Source of the DNA: Gracilimonas sp040904925
GTDB taxonomy: Bacteria > Bacteroidota > Rhodothermia > Balneolales > Balneolaceae
Direction of reading: 5' to 3'
DNA: 64,000 nucleotides
Assembly: GCA_040904925.1 (NCBI GenBank)
Contig: JBBDSP010000006.1
Location: forward strand, 1 to 64,000
The position numbers were made by a program, and so were the translations under genes. Numbering within the stretch: position 1 is the stretch's first letter; each line of letters opens with the position of its first letter. The notes below the pieces were generated by a model, which was not told the DNA's origin, did not search any database, and worked only from the letters and a program-made list of their open reading frames with translations. Positions 1 through 9,232 of the stretch are shown here, in pieces.

Positions 1-2117
1 GCGAAGTGGACGTCAACATTCTCGGGCATATTTTTGAGCATTCGCTGAACGAGATTGAGGAGATTAATGCCGAGCTGAAGGGCGAAGAGGTGGACACCTC
101 CAAAACCCGCCGCAAAAAAGACGGGGTATTCTACACGCCCAAATACATCACCAAGTATATTGTGGAGCATACGGTTGGGAAACTGTGCGAGGAGAAGAAA
201 GCCGAGCTGGATATTGTGGATGAGCGCTTCATTGAATCTAAAAGGAGAACCCAAAAAGGGATCAGTGATCTGAAAAACTACCGGGAATGGCTGCTGGGCC
301 TGACCATTTGCGACCCGGCCTGTGGAAGCGGTGCGTTTCTGAACCAGGCGCTGGAATTCCTGATTGCTGAACACAACTATATTGATGAACTGCAGGCCAA
401 ATACCACGGGGAATCGCTGGTGCTGTCGGATATTGAAAACCAGATTTTGGAGAATAACCTGTTTGGGGTGGATATTAACGAGGAGTCGGTGGAGATTGCC
501 AAGCTGAGCCTGTGGCTGCGCACCGCCCAAAAAGGACGAAAGCTCACCTCGCTGAACCACAACATCAAATGCGGCAACTCGCTGATCGACGATCCCGAAG
601 TGGCCGGCGACCAAGCCTTTGAATGGGAAGCCGAATTCTCTTCTGTTTTTGAAAATGGCGGGTTTGATGTGGTGATTGGGAATCCGCCTTATGTTAATAT
701 CAGTATGCTTCCAGATGATTACCTAGAATTCTTTGGTACTGAATATTCTGAAATACATACAGGATATAATGACTTAATGTATTATTTCCTGTATAAAGGA
801 ATTAAGCTTGTTAAGCCTCAAGGCTCTTTAGGAATGATAACGTCCAATTATTTTATAGGAAATGAGTATGCAAAGAAATTGAGAAACTTTTTATCGCCAA
901 ATATTTCTTCGATTATAAATTTTGTTGATTATCAAGTTTTTGAAGATGCTAACGTACATACAACGCTTATCTTTGCTAATAAATTTATTAAAAGCGATGA
1001 TGTTAGATATTTTGAACTGTCTAGTTCTAATAAGACTGTCACAGATTTAAAGAATGACAATTTTAATGAGGTTGTAGTAAATAGATCTGAGTTAAAAGAT
1101 TATTGGATTTTTACTGAGAAAAAGAAATCAAAGCTCCTTAAAAAGGTAGAATCAAAAAGTATATTACTTGGTAGTATTACGGATATTGAAAAGGGTTCAA
1201 CTACGGGCAGAAATTCTGTATTTACTATTTATAGTGAAATTGCTTTGAGATATAATATTGAAAAAGATTTATTACGTAAAAATGTCAAGAATGGTGATAT
1301 AGATAGATATCATATTTATGATAGGGGTGATTATTTAATATATACTGATGGAGATACAGAGATTGATGAATATCCAAATGCCCTAAATTATTTAGAAGAA
1401 CATAGGAATAGTCTTTCAAAAAGAAATGAAGTTAAGAAAGGTAAGTATCCTTGGTGGCGTTTAGAGAGACCTAGAAAAAAAGAATTTTATGATACCGAAG
1501 AGAAGATTTTAGTTCCTTACAGAGCAACAAATAATCGTTTTGCTTACGATAATGAAAGAAGTTTTAATGATGGAGGAGATGTTCGATTTCTTGTAGTATC
1601 TGATTCCAATTATAAGATAAAATACCTTTTGGCCTTGTTGAACTCTAATCTATTAAATTGGTACTATGGATTTATAGGTAAGCCTAAAGGAAATAGTCGA
1701 GAATATTTTAATGAGCCTTTAGCAAAAATCCCTATTGCTAAAACGAATTCAGATATTCAAAATGAATTGGCTGTTTTTGCGGATAAAATTATTGAATTAA
1801 AGGTTAGCCATGAGGAAATACAAAAATCCTTCTCCGAATTATTGCTATCCAAATTCGAGATCGAAAAACTAAGCCGGAAACTGCAAAGCTGGCACGAGCT
1901 CACCGGCAAGCAATTCCTGAAAGAGCTGAAAAAGAAAAAAGTAGAACTCTCCCTCGACAAAGAAGCCGAATGGCTCGACTACTTCACCCAACAAAAATCC
2001 CAAGCCGACACCCTAAAAACCCAAATCGCCCAAACCGATGCCGAGATTGATGCGATGGTGTATGAGTTGTATGGGTTGAGTGAGGAGGAGGTGCGAGTTG
2101 TGGCGGGGGGTATGTGA
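1..2117 (+). CDS. Type IIG restriction-modification protein, Eco57I-like N6-adenine methylase (5' truncated)
   Basis: The frame is open to the left edge, so the N-terminus (in this family usually a nuclease domain) lies outside the window. Counting from the GTG at base 6, the SAM-binding motif DPACGSGAF is near residue 102 and the catalytic NPPY is near 226, which marks a gamma-class N6-adenine DNA methylase. The segment TRRKKDGVFYTPKYIT just before motif I is typical of Eco57I-type enzymes. The part after NPPY should be the target-recognition domain, followed by a helical, lysine- and glutamate-rich C-terminus. Composition is uneven: bases up to about 690 and after about 1850 are GC-rich, while the middle is clearly AT-rich, as expected if the recognition domain was exchanged by recombination. 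Family enzymes methylate and cut DNA as one polypeptide. Type IIG is inferred; a stand-alone methylase is possible because the nuclease part is not visible. Confidence 0.85.
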   Translation, partial: EVDVNILGHIFEHSLNEIEEINAELKGEEVDTSKTRRKKDGVFYTPKYITKYIVEHTVGKLCEEKKAELDIVDERFIESKRRTQKGISDLKNYREWLLGLTICDPACGSGAFLNQALEFLIAEHNYIDELQAKYHGESLVLSDIENQILENNLFGVDINEESVEIAKLSLWLRTAQKGRKLTSLNHNIKCGNSLIDDPEVAGDQAFEWEAEFSSVFENGGFDVVIGNPPYVNISMLPDDYLEFFGTEYSEIHTGYNDLMYYFLYKGIKLVKPQGSLGMITSNYFIGNEYAKKLRNFLSPNISSIINFVDYQVFEDANVHTTLIFANKFIKSDDVRYFELSSSNKTVTDLKNDNFNEVVVNRSELKDYWIFTEKKKSKLLKKVESKSILLGSITDIEKGSTTGRNSVFTIYSEIALRYNIEKDLLRKNVKNGDIDRYHIYDRGDYLIYTDGDTEIDEYPNALNYLEEHRNSLSKRNEVKKGKYPWWRLERPRKKEFYDTEEKILVPYRATNNRFAYDNERSFNDGGDVRFLVVSDSNYKIKYLLALLNSNLLNWYYGFIGKPKGNSREYFNEPLAKIPIAKTNSDIQNELAVFADKIIELKVSHEEIQKSFSELLLSKFEIEKLSRKLQSWHELTGKQFLKELKKKKVELSLDKEAEWLDYFTQQKSQADTLKTQIAQTDAEIDAMVYELYGLSEEEVRVVAGGM

Positions 2118-2165
2118 TAGTATGGTTATATTTTGGATTGGGTAAATAAACTAAAGTGAACAATA

Positions 2166-4121
2166 ATGAAACTTTATAGAGCAAAAATAAAAGGTTTTAA
2201 GAGGCTAAGTAATGTAGATATAACATTAAATGGAAAAATTATTGCAATTATTGGACCAAATGAAGCTGGGAAGAGTTCATTTCTAGAGGCTTTGGAACAT
2301 GTTGAAAATAATAATCCAATTCCGGAAAAATCTTTATCAAGGAATAGTCAGATAAATCCCAAAGACAAAGTTATAGAATTAAAATTCAAGGTTAGTAAAT
2401 CAGAAAAAATTAGGATTAGTGAGTTTGGAGGTATTGGAGAGCCAAATTGGTATATAATCGAGAAATCTGCGGATGGAAATATTTCCAGAAGAGTTTATCC
2501 TGAAATTGAAAGAGATTTAGGGAAAAGGAATGAATTAAAAGATAAAATCTCTAAGGCTCTAAACTACAATTTAGTAAAGAGATCATTTAATTATGTATAT
2601 ACAATCCAAAAAAAGAATGAGAGTAATAAGCTGGTTGAGGTCAAAAAATCAGTTAAAGAATATCTTAAAGATGTAATTTCAATTCTCAATTCTGATATGC
2701 AGAATTTGAATAATAATGACCTGAGCTATATTGGTAATATTATTAGAGTATTAAATGAAGTTATTTCAAAAATTAGCGATAAAAGGAAAGTAAATTATTT
2801 AGATGAACTCGTCGATTCAATAATCGAGCAAAAAAAATATGAATCTGAACAAAACCCAGAAATTAAAGCGATAGAGTTTTTAGAGAAGGAAAGACCTAGA
2901 ATATTATCCTTTAGTGAAAAAGATAGAAATCTATCATCTGAATATGATATTAAAGTTTTAAGGAATCAATTACCAAAACCACTGCAAAATCTCTTTGATT
3001 TAGCTGAAATAAAATCATCAGAATTACAAAAATGTATCCAGCAATCTGATCATGCAAAAAGACAAGAAATCCAAGAACAAGCCAATATAATTTTAAAGAG
3101 AAAATTTACTGAAAGTTGGGGACAATCAATTGTGTATCCAAAACTAGAACTAGCCTCTGATGTTATTCGGGTATATGTTGGAGAACCAAAAAGTTATACT
3201 GAAATTGCTGAAAGAAGCGATGGTATGAAAGCATTCGTCGCATTATTTGCTTACTTATCAAAAAAGTCTTTAAGTAAGCCCCCACTGGTATTAGTTGATG
3301 AAGCTGAAATGCACTTACATTACGATGCACAAGCTGATCTAATAAGAATGTTTGAAAATCAAAAAGAGGCGGGAAAGATTATATATACAACGCATTCTGC
3401 TGGATGTTTACCAAGTGATTTAGGAACTGGAATCAGGGTTATTTCTCCTATTTTTGATGAGAATGAAATTGACACAAAAGAGAGTAAAGTTTTTCAAAGT
3501 TTTTGGAATTCAGCTCCTGGCTTTTCTTCTTTATTATTTGCAATGGGGGCGAGTTTACTTTCATTTGTACCAACCAGAAGAGCAGTAATAGGAGAGGGTC
3601 CAACAGAAATGATTTTGCTACCAACGTTGCTTCGACAAGCTACGGAAACTGAAAATTTAAGATTTCAAGTGGCTCCTGGTTTATCTAGAGTTGCAAATTC
3701 TGACATTAAAGATTTAGACCTTGAAGCACCACGAGTTGCTTATTTGGTTGATGGAGATGAGGCAGGTAAAAAGTATTGCAAAAATTTGAAAGACAATGGA
3801 GTTGACAAATCATTAATTTTTAATTTGAAAAATGGGTATACATTAGAAGATTATATTGATAAAAAACAACTCTTGAAGGCTATAAATGAACAGCTGGAGA
3901 TTCATCACGATGGGCGCCATGAAATACAAATTGATGATTTAAAATATCCCAATGTGATGAAATCAGTTAAGGAATGGTGCGAAAAGAATAATATCAAAGA
4001 ACCAAGTAAAGTTAAGATTGCTGAAACTCTAGTATTTTTCAACGAGGAAATAATAGATAAAACTAAGGCTGTAGATATAAAGCGATTACATAAAAATATT
4101 ACTGAAATATTGTTTAGATAA
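2166..4121 (+). CDS. OLD-family ATP-dependent nuclease (AAA ATPase plus TOPRIM)
   Basis: 651 residues. Walker A GPNEAGKSS is at residues 30-38, an ABC-type signature-like SDGMKAF near 352, Walker B LVLVDEAEMHLH near 374, and an H-loop TTHSAG about 30 residues later. A C-terminal TOPRIM domain follows, with VIGEGPTEM near 474 and the acidic DGDEAG near 529. This order (SMC-like ATPase with internal helical insert, then TOPRIM nuclease) defines the OLD family (overcoming lysogenization defect), which includes the Gabija subunit GajA. The Walker B segment reads DEAE rather than the common DEPE. The gene starts 48 bases after the restriction gene on the same strand, so the two may be co-transcribed. 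It is AT-rich throughout, unlike most genes here, which suggests transfer. No UvrD-like helicase follows, so it is not a complete Gabija pair. A role in phage defence is inferred from family and neighbour. Confidence 0.82.
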   Translation: MKLYRAKIKGFKRLSNVDITLNGKIIAIIGPNEAGKSSFLEALEHVENNNPIPEKSLSRNSQINPKDKVIELKFKVSKSEKIRISEFGGIGEPNWYIIEKSADGNISRRVYPEIERDLGKRNELKDKISKALNYNLVKRSFNYVYTIQKKNESNKLVEVKKSVKEYLKDVISILNSDMQNLNNNDLSYIGNIIRVLNEVISKISDKRKVNYLDELVDSIIEQKKYESEQNPEIKAIEFLEKERPRILSFSEKDRNLSSEYDIKVLRNQLPKPLQNLFDLAEIKSSELQKCIQQSDHAKRQEIQEQANIILKRKFTESWGQSIVYPKLELASDVIRVYVGEPKSYTEIAERSDGMKAFVALFAYLSKKSLSKPPLVLVDEAEMHLHYDAQADLIRMFENQKEAGKIIYTTHSAGCLPSDLGTGIRVISPIFDENEIDTKESKVFQSFWNSAPGFSSLLFAMGASLLSFVPTRRAVIGEGPTEMILLPTLLRQATETENLRFQVAPGLSRVANSDIKDLDLEAPRVAYLVDGDEAGKKYCKNLKDNGVDKSLIFNLKNGYTLEDYIDKKQLLKAINEQLEIHHDGRHEIQIDDLKYPNVMKSVKEWCEKNNIKEPSKVKIAETLVFFNEEIIDKTKAVDIKRLHKNITEILFR

Positions 4122-4884
4122 TCTATAATCTAATCCTGTCTTGCCACTCTTACCCTCATCACGGTGCTCTGCTCCGTGATGCCCTATCGAGGCTCCGCCT
4201 CAAGCTAAACTCGTAAAGGCACGGCTGCCCAACCTCCGAACACCAATTACCCACAGGCACCTATCGGGCGGAGGTTTTTTCTTTGTGGGAATTGCTAACC
4301 CCGGGTTGCGCCCGGCATGCAATTTTTTTCTATTTATATATCCCAACGGGCTTACCCAGGGCTATTAACATATGATCCCTACGGGATCTGTTTCAAAAAA
4401 TCCGCGCATTTCTTTAATCCATTAAATCCGTGTTTGGCTCTAAAATAAACCGCGTAATCCGTTGATCCGCTTAATCTGTGTTTCAACAGAATGAACCAAA
4501 AATCATGCTAATCCTAAAATCCCACTAATCATGGTTCAAAAAGAAAGAGTAAGAAGAGGAGAAGGTAAATCGTCCATCGAAAATCGGTCCATCCCCGAAA
4601 TTTCGGGGCATTTCAATTTCATCAGCGATCATCCGCACTATCTGTGTCATCCGCGTTCCATTCCTTTTGCCGGATTCCAATACCGAAGCCGTATCCATCC
4701 ATCAGACGGGTAATCCGTCAGATGGAGTTAGATTCGTTCCCAATGTGAAATTAATCAAAAATACCTCAAAACTATTTCCCAATCCCACTCGTCTTAAACC
4801 AAGAAACCATCCTCTACTAAAACCTTAGTTTCCATATCTGATTTTATTTTACTATCCTCCGCTAAGTAATAAAAAATTCTCCAT
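4122..4884. other. Non-coding, repeat-rich spacer of about 760 bases
   Basis: No convincing gene. Short open frames here have repeat-like content. The stretch holds one copy of a long direct repeat (listed separately) and several short inverted repeats: TCACGG with CCGTGA around 4159-4180, GAGGC-TCC-GCCTC near 4189, GATCCC-TAC-GGGATC near 4375, CCCCGAAATTTCGGGG near 4593, and an imperfect 11-bp stem at 4699-4725. The rest looks like the degenerate 'ATCCGT...AATCCGC' type of intergenic repeat common in Bacteroidota-like genomes. Confidence 0.6.
4155..4616 (+). repeat. Long direct repeat, copy A
   Basis: This segment aligns in the same orientation with the element at 14734-15059. The two share the TCACGG/CCGTGA hairpin, the GAGGCTCCGCCTC hairpin, an ACCTCCGAA...GGGCGGA block, the ATCCCTACGGGAT hairpin, a CTAAAATAAAC block and a 35-base run that is identical in both (4527-4561 and 14973-15007). 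Copy A carries extra pieces of roughly 90 and 45 bases that copy B lacks. The homology was seen by direct comparison; the ends are approximate. Confidence 0.8.
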
Positions 4885-7800
4885 TTGCTGCTTAAAAAAC
4901 CTATAGCGTCTGTAATTTTAGTTCTGGCGGTACTCATTTTCGGGGGTATTGCATTGGAACGGCTTTCCATCGAGCTGATGCCGGATATTGACCGGCCTAC
5001 GCTGTTGGTGCGAACGGACTATTCCGGGGCACCTGCTTCAGAAGTGGAATTCCGCATTACCGAGCAGCTGGAGGGCATGCTTTCCGGCGTGCGCGGTGTA
5101 CAGCAAATTGAATCCCTTTCCCGGCAGGGACAATCCCTCATCTTCCTCACCTTCGAGTGGGGCTTTGATATGGATATCGCCTTCCTCAACGTGCGGGAGA
5201 AGTTAGATCAGGCACGGTACATGCTGCCCAATCAGGCGGAGCGGCCACAGTTGGTGTATTCTTCGGCTTCGGATGAGCCGATCGCTACCATAGCGCTTCA
5301 ATTGGCCAATGTTTCCAATCAAGAATTTTCGAATCGATTGTCTTTAAAGCGCTGGGCGGATCAGGTATTTACCCGCCGGTTGGAGCAGCAGGAGGGCATT
5401 GCCCAGGCTTTGTTGGTAGGAGAAGTCCAGCCCGAAGTGCAGATCCGGTTCAACCCGCGTTTTATTGATCGGTACGGATTATCGCTGTCTCAAATTCAAC
5501 AGTCGGTACAGGATGCCAACTTGTTTTCTTCCACGGGTGAACTCCGCGATGGCTGGTACCGATACGCCCTCAAGATCGAAAGCCGGATCGAGTCGCTGGA
5601 TGACCTGCGCGAAACGCCCATAATTTCCCTGGCAAGCGGACGCGTATTGCTGCTGGAAGAACTGGCGGAGGTACGAATGGCTGAGGCCGATCCCACTTCC
5701 TTTGCACTATTAGATGGGGAAGAGGTACTGAACATACTCGTCAAAAAGGAATACGGCTCCAACACCGTAGAGGTCTTTGAAACTCTGGAAGAGGTACTGA
5801 CCGAGATCCGCGATCAAAACCCCGATATCCTCATCGAGGTGATACAGGAAGATGCGAGCTACATCGAGAATTCCATTTCTAATCTTTTGCAAACCCTGCT
5901 GATCGGTGGCGTGCTGGCTTTCCTCGTGCTGTTCCTTTTTCTGGATGATGTCCGAAGTCCGTTTACCATCGGGATCTCCATCCCTGTAAGTATCTTCCTC
6001 ACCTTTGTGGTGATGTTCCTGTTTGATATTCAGCTCAACATCATTTCCCTCAGTGGACTCACCCTCGGCATCGGACTGCTTTTGGATAACGCCATTGTGG
6101 TGCTGGAGAATATCAGTCGCTACCGCCAAAAAGGATTGGGACGATTTGAGGCTGCCCGGGAAGGAACCAAAGAGATTAGTCTGGCCGTAACGGCTTCCAC
6201 TTTTACCACTATTTCCGTATTTCTGCCGCTCATTTTCCTCGGGGGATTTGAAGGTGCATTCTTCCGTGATCTTGCCGCTACGCTTTCCTTCAGTTTGATC
6301 GCCTCTCTGCTGGTGGCCTTATTTATTCTTCCGGTTTTTGTAGCTCATATCACCAAGAATACAGAGAAAAAAGGAGTCCTAAGCAAAGTCTCTGATGGAT
6401 TAGACAGCGTAGTGATGGCTTATGAGCGAAATTTAGGGCGGGTCATCCAAAAGCCGCTTCCCATTATTTTAACCGCCACGGTCTTATTGGCCGGAGCCGG
6501 ATATGCCTTCATGACCATCCCCAAAGCCGTGCTTCCTGCAGATGAACCGGCCAAAGTGGATTACCTCGTATCTATGCCCGGCAATACCGCCCTTCGTTCG
6601 GCTAAGGAGGCTTCGTCCGAGATTACCAAGATTCTATCCGAGCGAACGGATCACGCCAATATTCTATCACTCGGCGGCTACACCGATAATACGAATCTGA
6701 CTTCCATCACCAACGAGGGACTTAATAAATTCACTATCTCCGTTCCGGTTTCCGGATTCGAGGAAGCGGCGGAAGTAGATCGCATTATGAGAGGAGTGGC
6801 ACAAACCTATGCCAACTGGACCTTCCGGAAAATGGAGGAAGATGCCACTGGCGCGGTGGGTATTGGCAGCGATGCCCCGGTGCAGTTCAGCGTGGTGGGA
6901 ACCGACCGCGCATTCAGCATTAGGGTTACTGAAGCTTTCAATGAATTTATGAACCGGAATTACAGACCTATTGAGCTTGACCTGAAATATCCGCAGCGTA
7001 TTCTGGCGTATCAGCTTCAGTTTAAAACGGAGCAACTTCTTTCCTATGAATTGACGGAAACGGAAGTCATCCGCTATCTGGAATCGCTGACCCGTGGCTC
7101 CTTCATCACCGACTGGAACCGACAGGATGAACAAATTTCGATTCGGCTGATCGGGGAGAGAAATACGAATCTGGATCCCCGTGAAATTACTCTTGATATA
7201 CGGGATAAGATCATTCCGCTTACTGCTGTGGCAGAGATCGCACGAATTGATGAAGCAGAACAGATCGAGCGTATCCGGCAGTCTCCTATTTTAACTTATA
7301 ATTCCGATCTTAGCTTTATGGATTGGTGGTGGGATGGAGGCGAGATCCAGCAAATGGTGAACCGGTTCATGCAGCAAAGCGGACATGAAATTCAGATCCG
7401 CGGCTCGGCCCTGCAGGTGATCAGTTTACTCAAAGAACTGGGATGGCTGTTGTTCATCAGTGTGCTATTGATCTACCTGATTCTCGCCATTCAGTACGAA
7501 AATCTGAAATATCCATTTATTATTATCCTGGCGATTCCATTTGCGTGGATCGGCTCGTTTTTCGCGATGTATATCGCAGGCGTCAGTTTAAATGCACTCT
7601 CCTTTATGGGGATCCTGATCCTGACGGGGATTGCGGTCAACGATTCCATCCTGAAAGTGGATTTCATGCGACGGTATTTTGACGAAACCGGAAATCTGGA
7701 CGAGGCAATCAAGCAGGCAGGGATCAATCGTTTCCGTCCCGTGGTGATGACGAGTATAACCACCATTCTGGCACTAATCCCCATGCTGGTTCCGTTTGGA

Positions 7801-7926
7801 GATGGATACATTCTCCGACAATCACTGGCCATTGCACTCATGGGAGGGATGATCACCAGTACCTTTTTAACCTTGTATTTAATTCCGCTGGTTTTTAAAT
7901 GGACGAATAAGAGTAATTCTAAATGA
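4885..7926 (+). CDS. RND-family efflux permease (AcrB/HAE-like), first of two
   Basis: 1013 residues, close to the usual RND length of about 1030. It has the expected N-terminal helix with PIASV, then PDIDRPTLLVRTDYSGA in the first porter loop, a second large periplasmic loop in the C-terminal half, and about 12 membrane helices. TM4 carries LLLDNAIVVLENI near residue 398 (Asp-Asn in place of AcrB's Asp-Asp). TM10 has VNDSILKVDF near 917, lacking the AcrB lysine of the proton relay. The start is taken as TTG because an in-frame stop lies about 15 bases upstream with no ATG between; ATT is the other option. The gene opens a same-strand set with the adaptor and a second permease, so the product should be an inner-membrane proton-driven pump subunit. 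Substrate unknown, and no outer-membrane channel gene is seen nearby. Confidence 0.9.
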   Translation: MLLKKPIASVILVLAVLIFGGIALERLSIELMPDIDRPTLLVRTDYSGAPASEVEFRITEQLEGMLSGVRGVQQIESLSRQGQSLIFLTFEWGFDMDIAFLNVREKLDQARYMLPNQAERPQLVYSSASDEPIATIALQLANVSNQEFSNRLSLKRWADQVFTRRLEQQEGIAQALLVGEVQPEVQIRFNPRFIDRYGLSLSQIQQSVQDANLFSSTGELRDGWYRYALKIESRIESLDDLRETPIISLASGRVLLLEELAEVRMAEADPTSFALLDGEEVLNILVKKEYGSNTVEVFETLEEVLTEIRDQNPDILIEVIQEDASYIENSISNLLQTLLIGGVLAFLVLFLFLDDVRSPFTIGISIPVSIFLTFVVMFLFDIQLNIISLSGLTLGIGLLLDNAIVVLENISRYRQKGLGRFEAAREGTKEISLAVTASTFTTISVFLPLIFLGGFEGAFFRDLAATLSFSLIASLLVALFILPVFVAHITKNTEKKGVLSKVSDGLDSVVMAYERNLGRVIQKPLPIILTATVLLAGAGYAFMTIPKAVLPADEPAKVDYLVSMPGNTALRSAKEASSEITKILSERTDHANILSLGGYTDNTNLTSITNEGLNKFTISVPVSGFEEAAEVDRIMRGVAQTYANWTFRKMEEDATGAVGIGSDAPVQFSVVGTDRAFSIRVTEAFNEFMNRNYRPIELDLKYPQRILAYQLQFKTEQLLSYELTETEVIRYLESLTRGSFITDWNRQDEQISIRLIGERNTNLDPREITLDIRDKIIPLTAVAEIARIDEAEQIERIRQSPILTYNSDLSFMDWWWDGGEIQQMVNRFMQQSGHEIQIRGSALQVISLLKELGWLLFISVLLIYLILAIQYENLKYPFIIILAIPFAWIGSFFAMYIAGVSLNALSFMGILILTGIAVNDSILKVDFMRRYFDETGNLDEAIKQAGINRFRPVVMTSITTILALIPMLVPFGDGYILRQSLAIALMGGMITSTFLTLYLIPLVFKWTNKSNSK

Positions 7927-7959
7927 TAAATGCGAAATTTTAAATGGAATGTTGAATGA

Positions 7960-8042
7960 CAGGAATTATGAATTATTTAACTGCAGAAGAGTTAAGGATT
8001 TTAATCTTAGCGAACCCTTCGCGCTCTTTGCGGTAAATCCAC
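7960..8042. repeat. Diverged intergenic repeat, copy 1
   Basis: The spacer between permease and adaptor contains ACTGCAGA, CTTAGCG and GCGCTCTTTGCGG in that order. The same words recur, with CTTAGCG placed later, after the second permease (about 12424-12492). This is the 'CTTTGCGG' type of degenerate intergenic repeat. Function unknown. Confidence 0.45.
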
Positions 8043-8066
8043 AATATTTTAAAAAGAGTACCAACT

Positions 8067-9137
8067 ATGAGACGATTTAAAATTACTTCATTGTTTTTCT
8101 GTTTACTGATTACTGTAACACTGTTTACTGGCTGCAAAAGTGAAGAGGAGACGCCGGATGCACCAGATACGGACAGTGTTGAAATTCGCCCTGAGGTGGT
8201 TTTTGATGTGGTGGATGATGAACCGCTTCAGTTCTTTATCGAGAGTCGGGGGGTGGTTCAGCCGCTGCAAAGAATTCAGATCACTCCAAGAATTGGCGGA
8301 TTTGTGGAAGAGCATAACATTGTTGAAGGGCGATTAGTGCAAGTGGGAGATATCCTGCTGAAGCTGGACGATGAGGAATGGGTGAATCAGGAGCGCAGTG
8401 CGTATAACGAATATCAGCGGGCGAAGAATGAATTTGATATTGAATCGCGATTGCGAAATGCAAACGGAAATGAAAATCAGGACCAAAGTTTATTGCGTAT
8501 CACCACCGGCTTGGCCGAAGCGGAATTGGCTTGGGAGCGTGCAAAATTAAATGTGAGCTATGCTACCCTGAAGGCCCCATTCACGGGTAGAATTTCAGCC
8601 AAAGAAGTAGTCTCCCGAGGTGCCTATGTTTCAGGCGGAGCCGACCTGGGTTCTCTGATCGATGCCGCCACCGTCCGCATTCGGTTTGATGTACTGGAAT
8701 CCGAGATCGATAACCTTGATGAAGGAATGACGGTTGAACTGTCCGGCCCGGGCGGCACACAGTACGAAGGTGAGATCATTGCCATTTCCCCGGAGGTCAA
8801 TCCCGATACCAAAACCGGTCAGGTATTGGTGGAAGTGGAGAACAACGATTATGACCTGAAAACCGGTATGACCGTAGATGGCCGCGTTTTCGTACGCAGT
8901 CAGGAAGCTAAAGTACGCATGCCGCGCGAAGCTCTTTTAGAACGTGATGGAAGAACACTAGTTTTCAGGCTGCTGAACAATGAAGAGGTGGAATGGATCT
9001 ATGTTGATCCGGTTGCCATTAATTCCAATTGGGTCCTCATCGAACATCCCGAAATCGAACCCGGCGATACCCTTGCCGTTGACCAGCATTTTAGTATAAG
9101 CCATCAGCAGAAAGTGGTTCCTCTATTAGTTAATTAG
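8067..9137 (+). CDS. Periplasmic adaptor (membrane fusion protein) of the RND pump, lipoprotein
   Basis: 356 residues. It has an N-terminal signal ending in a lipobox-like FTGC with the acceptor cysteine near residue 23, so it is probably lipid-anchored. HlyD/AcrA-type features follow: a lipoyl half-motif around GFVEEHNIVEGRLVQVGDIL, a short helical hairpin of about 60 residues, the second lipoyl half around YATLKAPFTGRIS, and the beta-barrel region with SPEVNPDTKTGQV. It lies between two RND permease genes on the same strand, which suggests one adaptor serves both pumps or a mixed pump. It would link the inner-membrane transporter to an outer-membrane channel that is not encoded here. Confidence 0.9.
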   Translation: MRRFKITSLFFCLLITVTLFTGCKSEEETPDAPDTDSVEIRPEVVFDVVDDEPLQFFIESRGVVQPLQRIQITPRIGGFVEEHNIVEGRLVQVGDILLKLDDEEWVNQERSAYNEYQRAKNEFDIESRLRNANGNENQDQSLLRITTGLAEAELAWERAKLNVSYATLKAPFTGRISAKEVVSRGAYVSGGADLGSLIDAATVRIRFDVLESEIDNLDEGMTVELSGPGGTQYEGEIIAISPEVNPDTKTGQVLVEVENNDYDLKTGMTVDGRVFVRSQEAKVRMPREALLERDGRTLVFRLLNNEEVEWIYVDPVAINSNWVLIEHPEIEPGDTLAVDQHFSISHQQKVVPLLVN

Positions 9138-9138
9138 T

Positions 9139-9197
9139 AATGTTAAATGTTGAATTTTAAATGATCCGAAACCATTTAAAATTCAACATTTAACATT
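9139..9197. repeat. Perfect 25-bp inverted repeat
   Basis: The left arm 9139-9163 is the exact reverse complement of 9173-9197, with a 9-base loop (ATCCGAAAC). It is AT-rich and lacks a following T-run, so it is not a classical terminator. Related words (TGTTGAATTTT and its complement) recur at 7927-7960 and as a 15-bp hairpin at 62073-62114, so it seems to belong to a dispersed family. It could stabilise or process the transcript between adaptor and second permease; that is inference. Confidence 0.85.
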
Positions 9198-9232
9198 TAA
9201 TATTTCTGCTTATTAACAATGAAATATAAATC

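Noticed and set aside
1..2117. BREX PglX methylase
   Set aside because: The motif order and the segment before motif I fit Eco57I-type type IIG enzymes, and none of the other BREX genes is visible.
2166..4121. Gabija defence system
   Set aside because: The OLD-type protein could be GajA-like, but no UvrD/PcrA-like GajB gene follows; only non-coding repeats do.
4531..4713. 60-codon open frame in the spacer before the efflux genes
   Set aside because: It lies in the long direct repeat and hairpin sequence; the translation has no protein-like pattern and the matching region of copy B does not keep the frame.
6667..7134. 155-codon minus-strand frame
   Set aside because: Antisense shadow inside the first RND permease gene.
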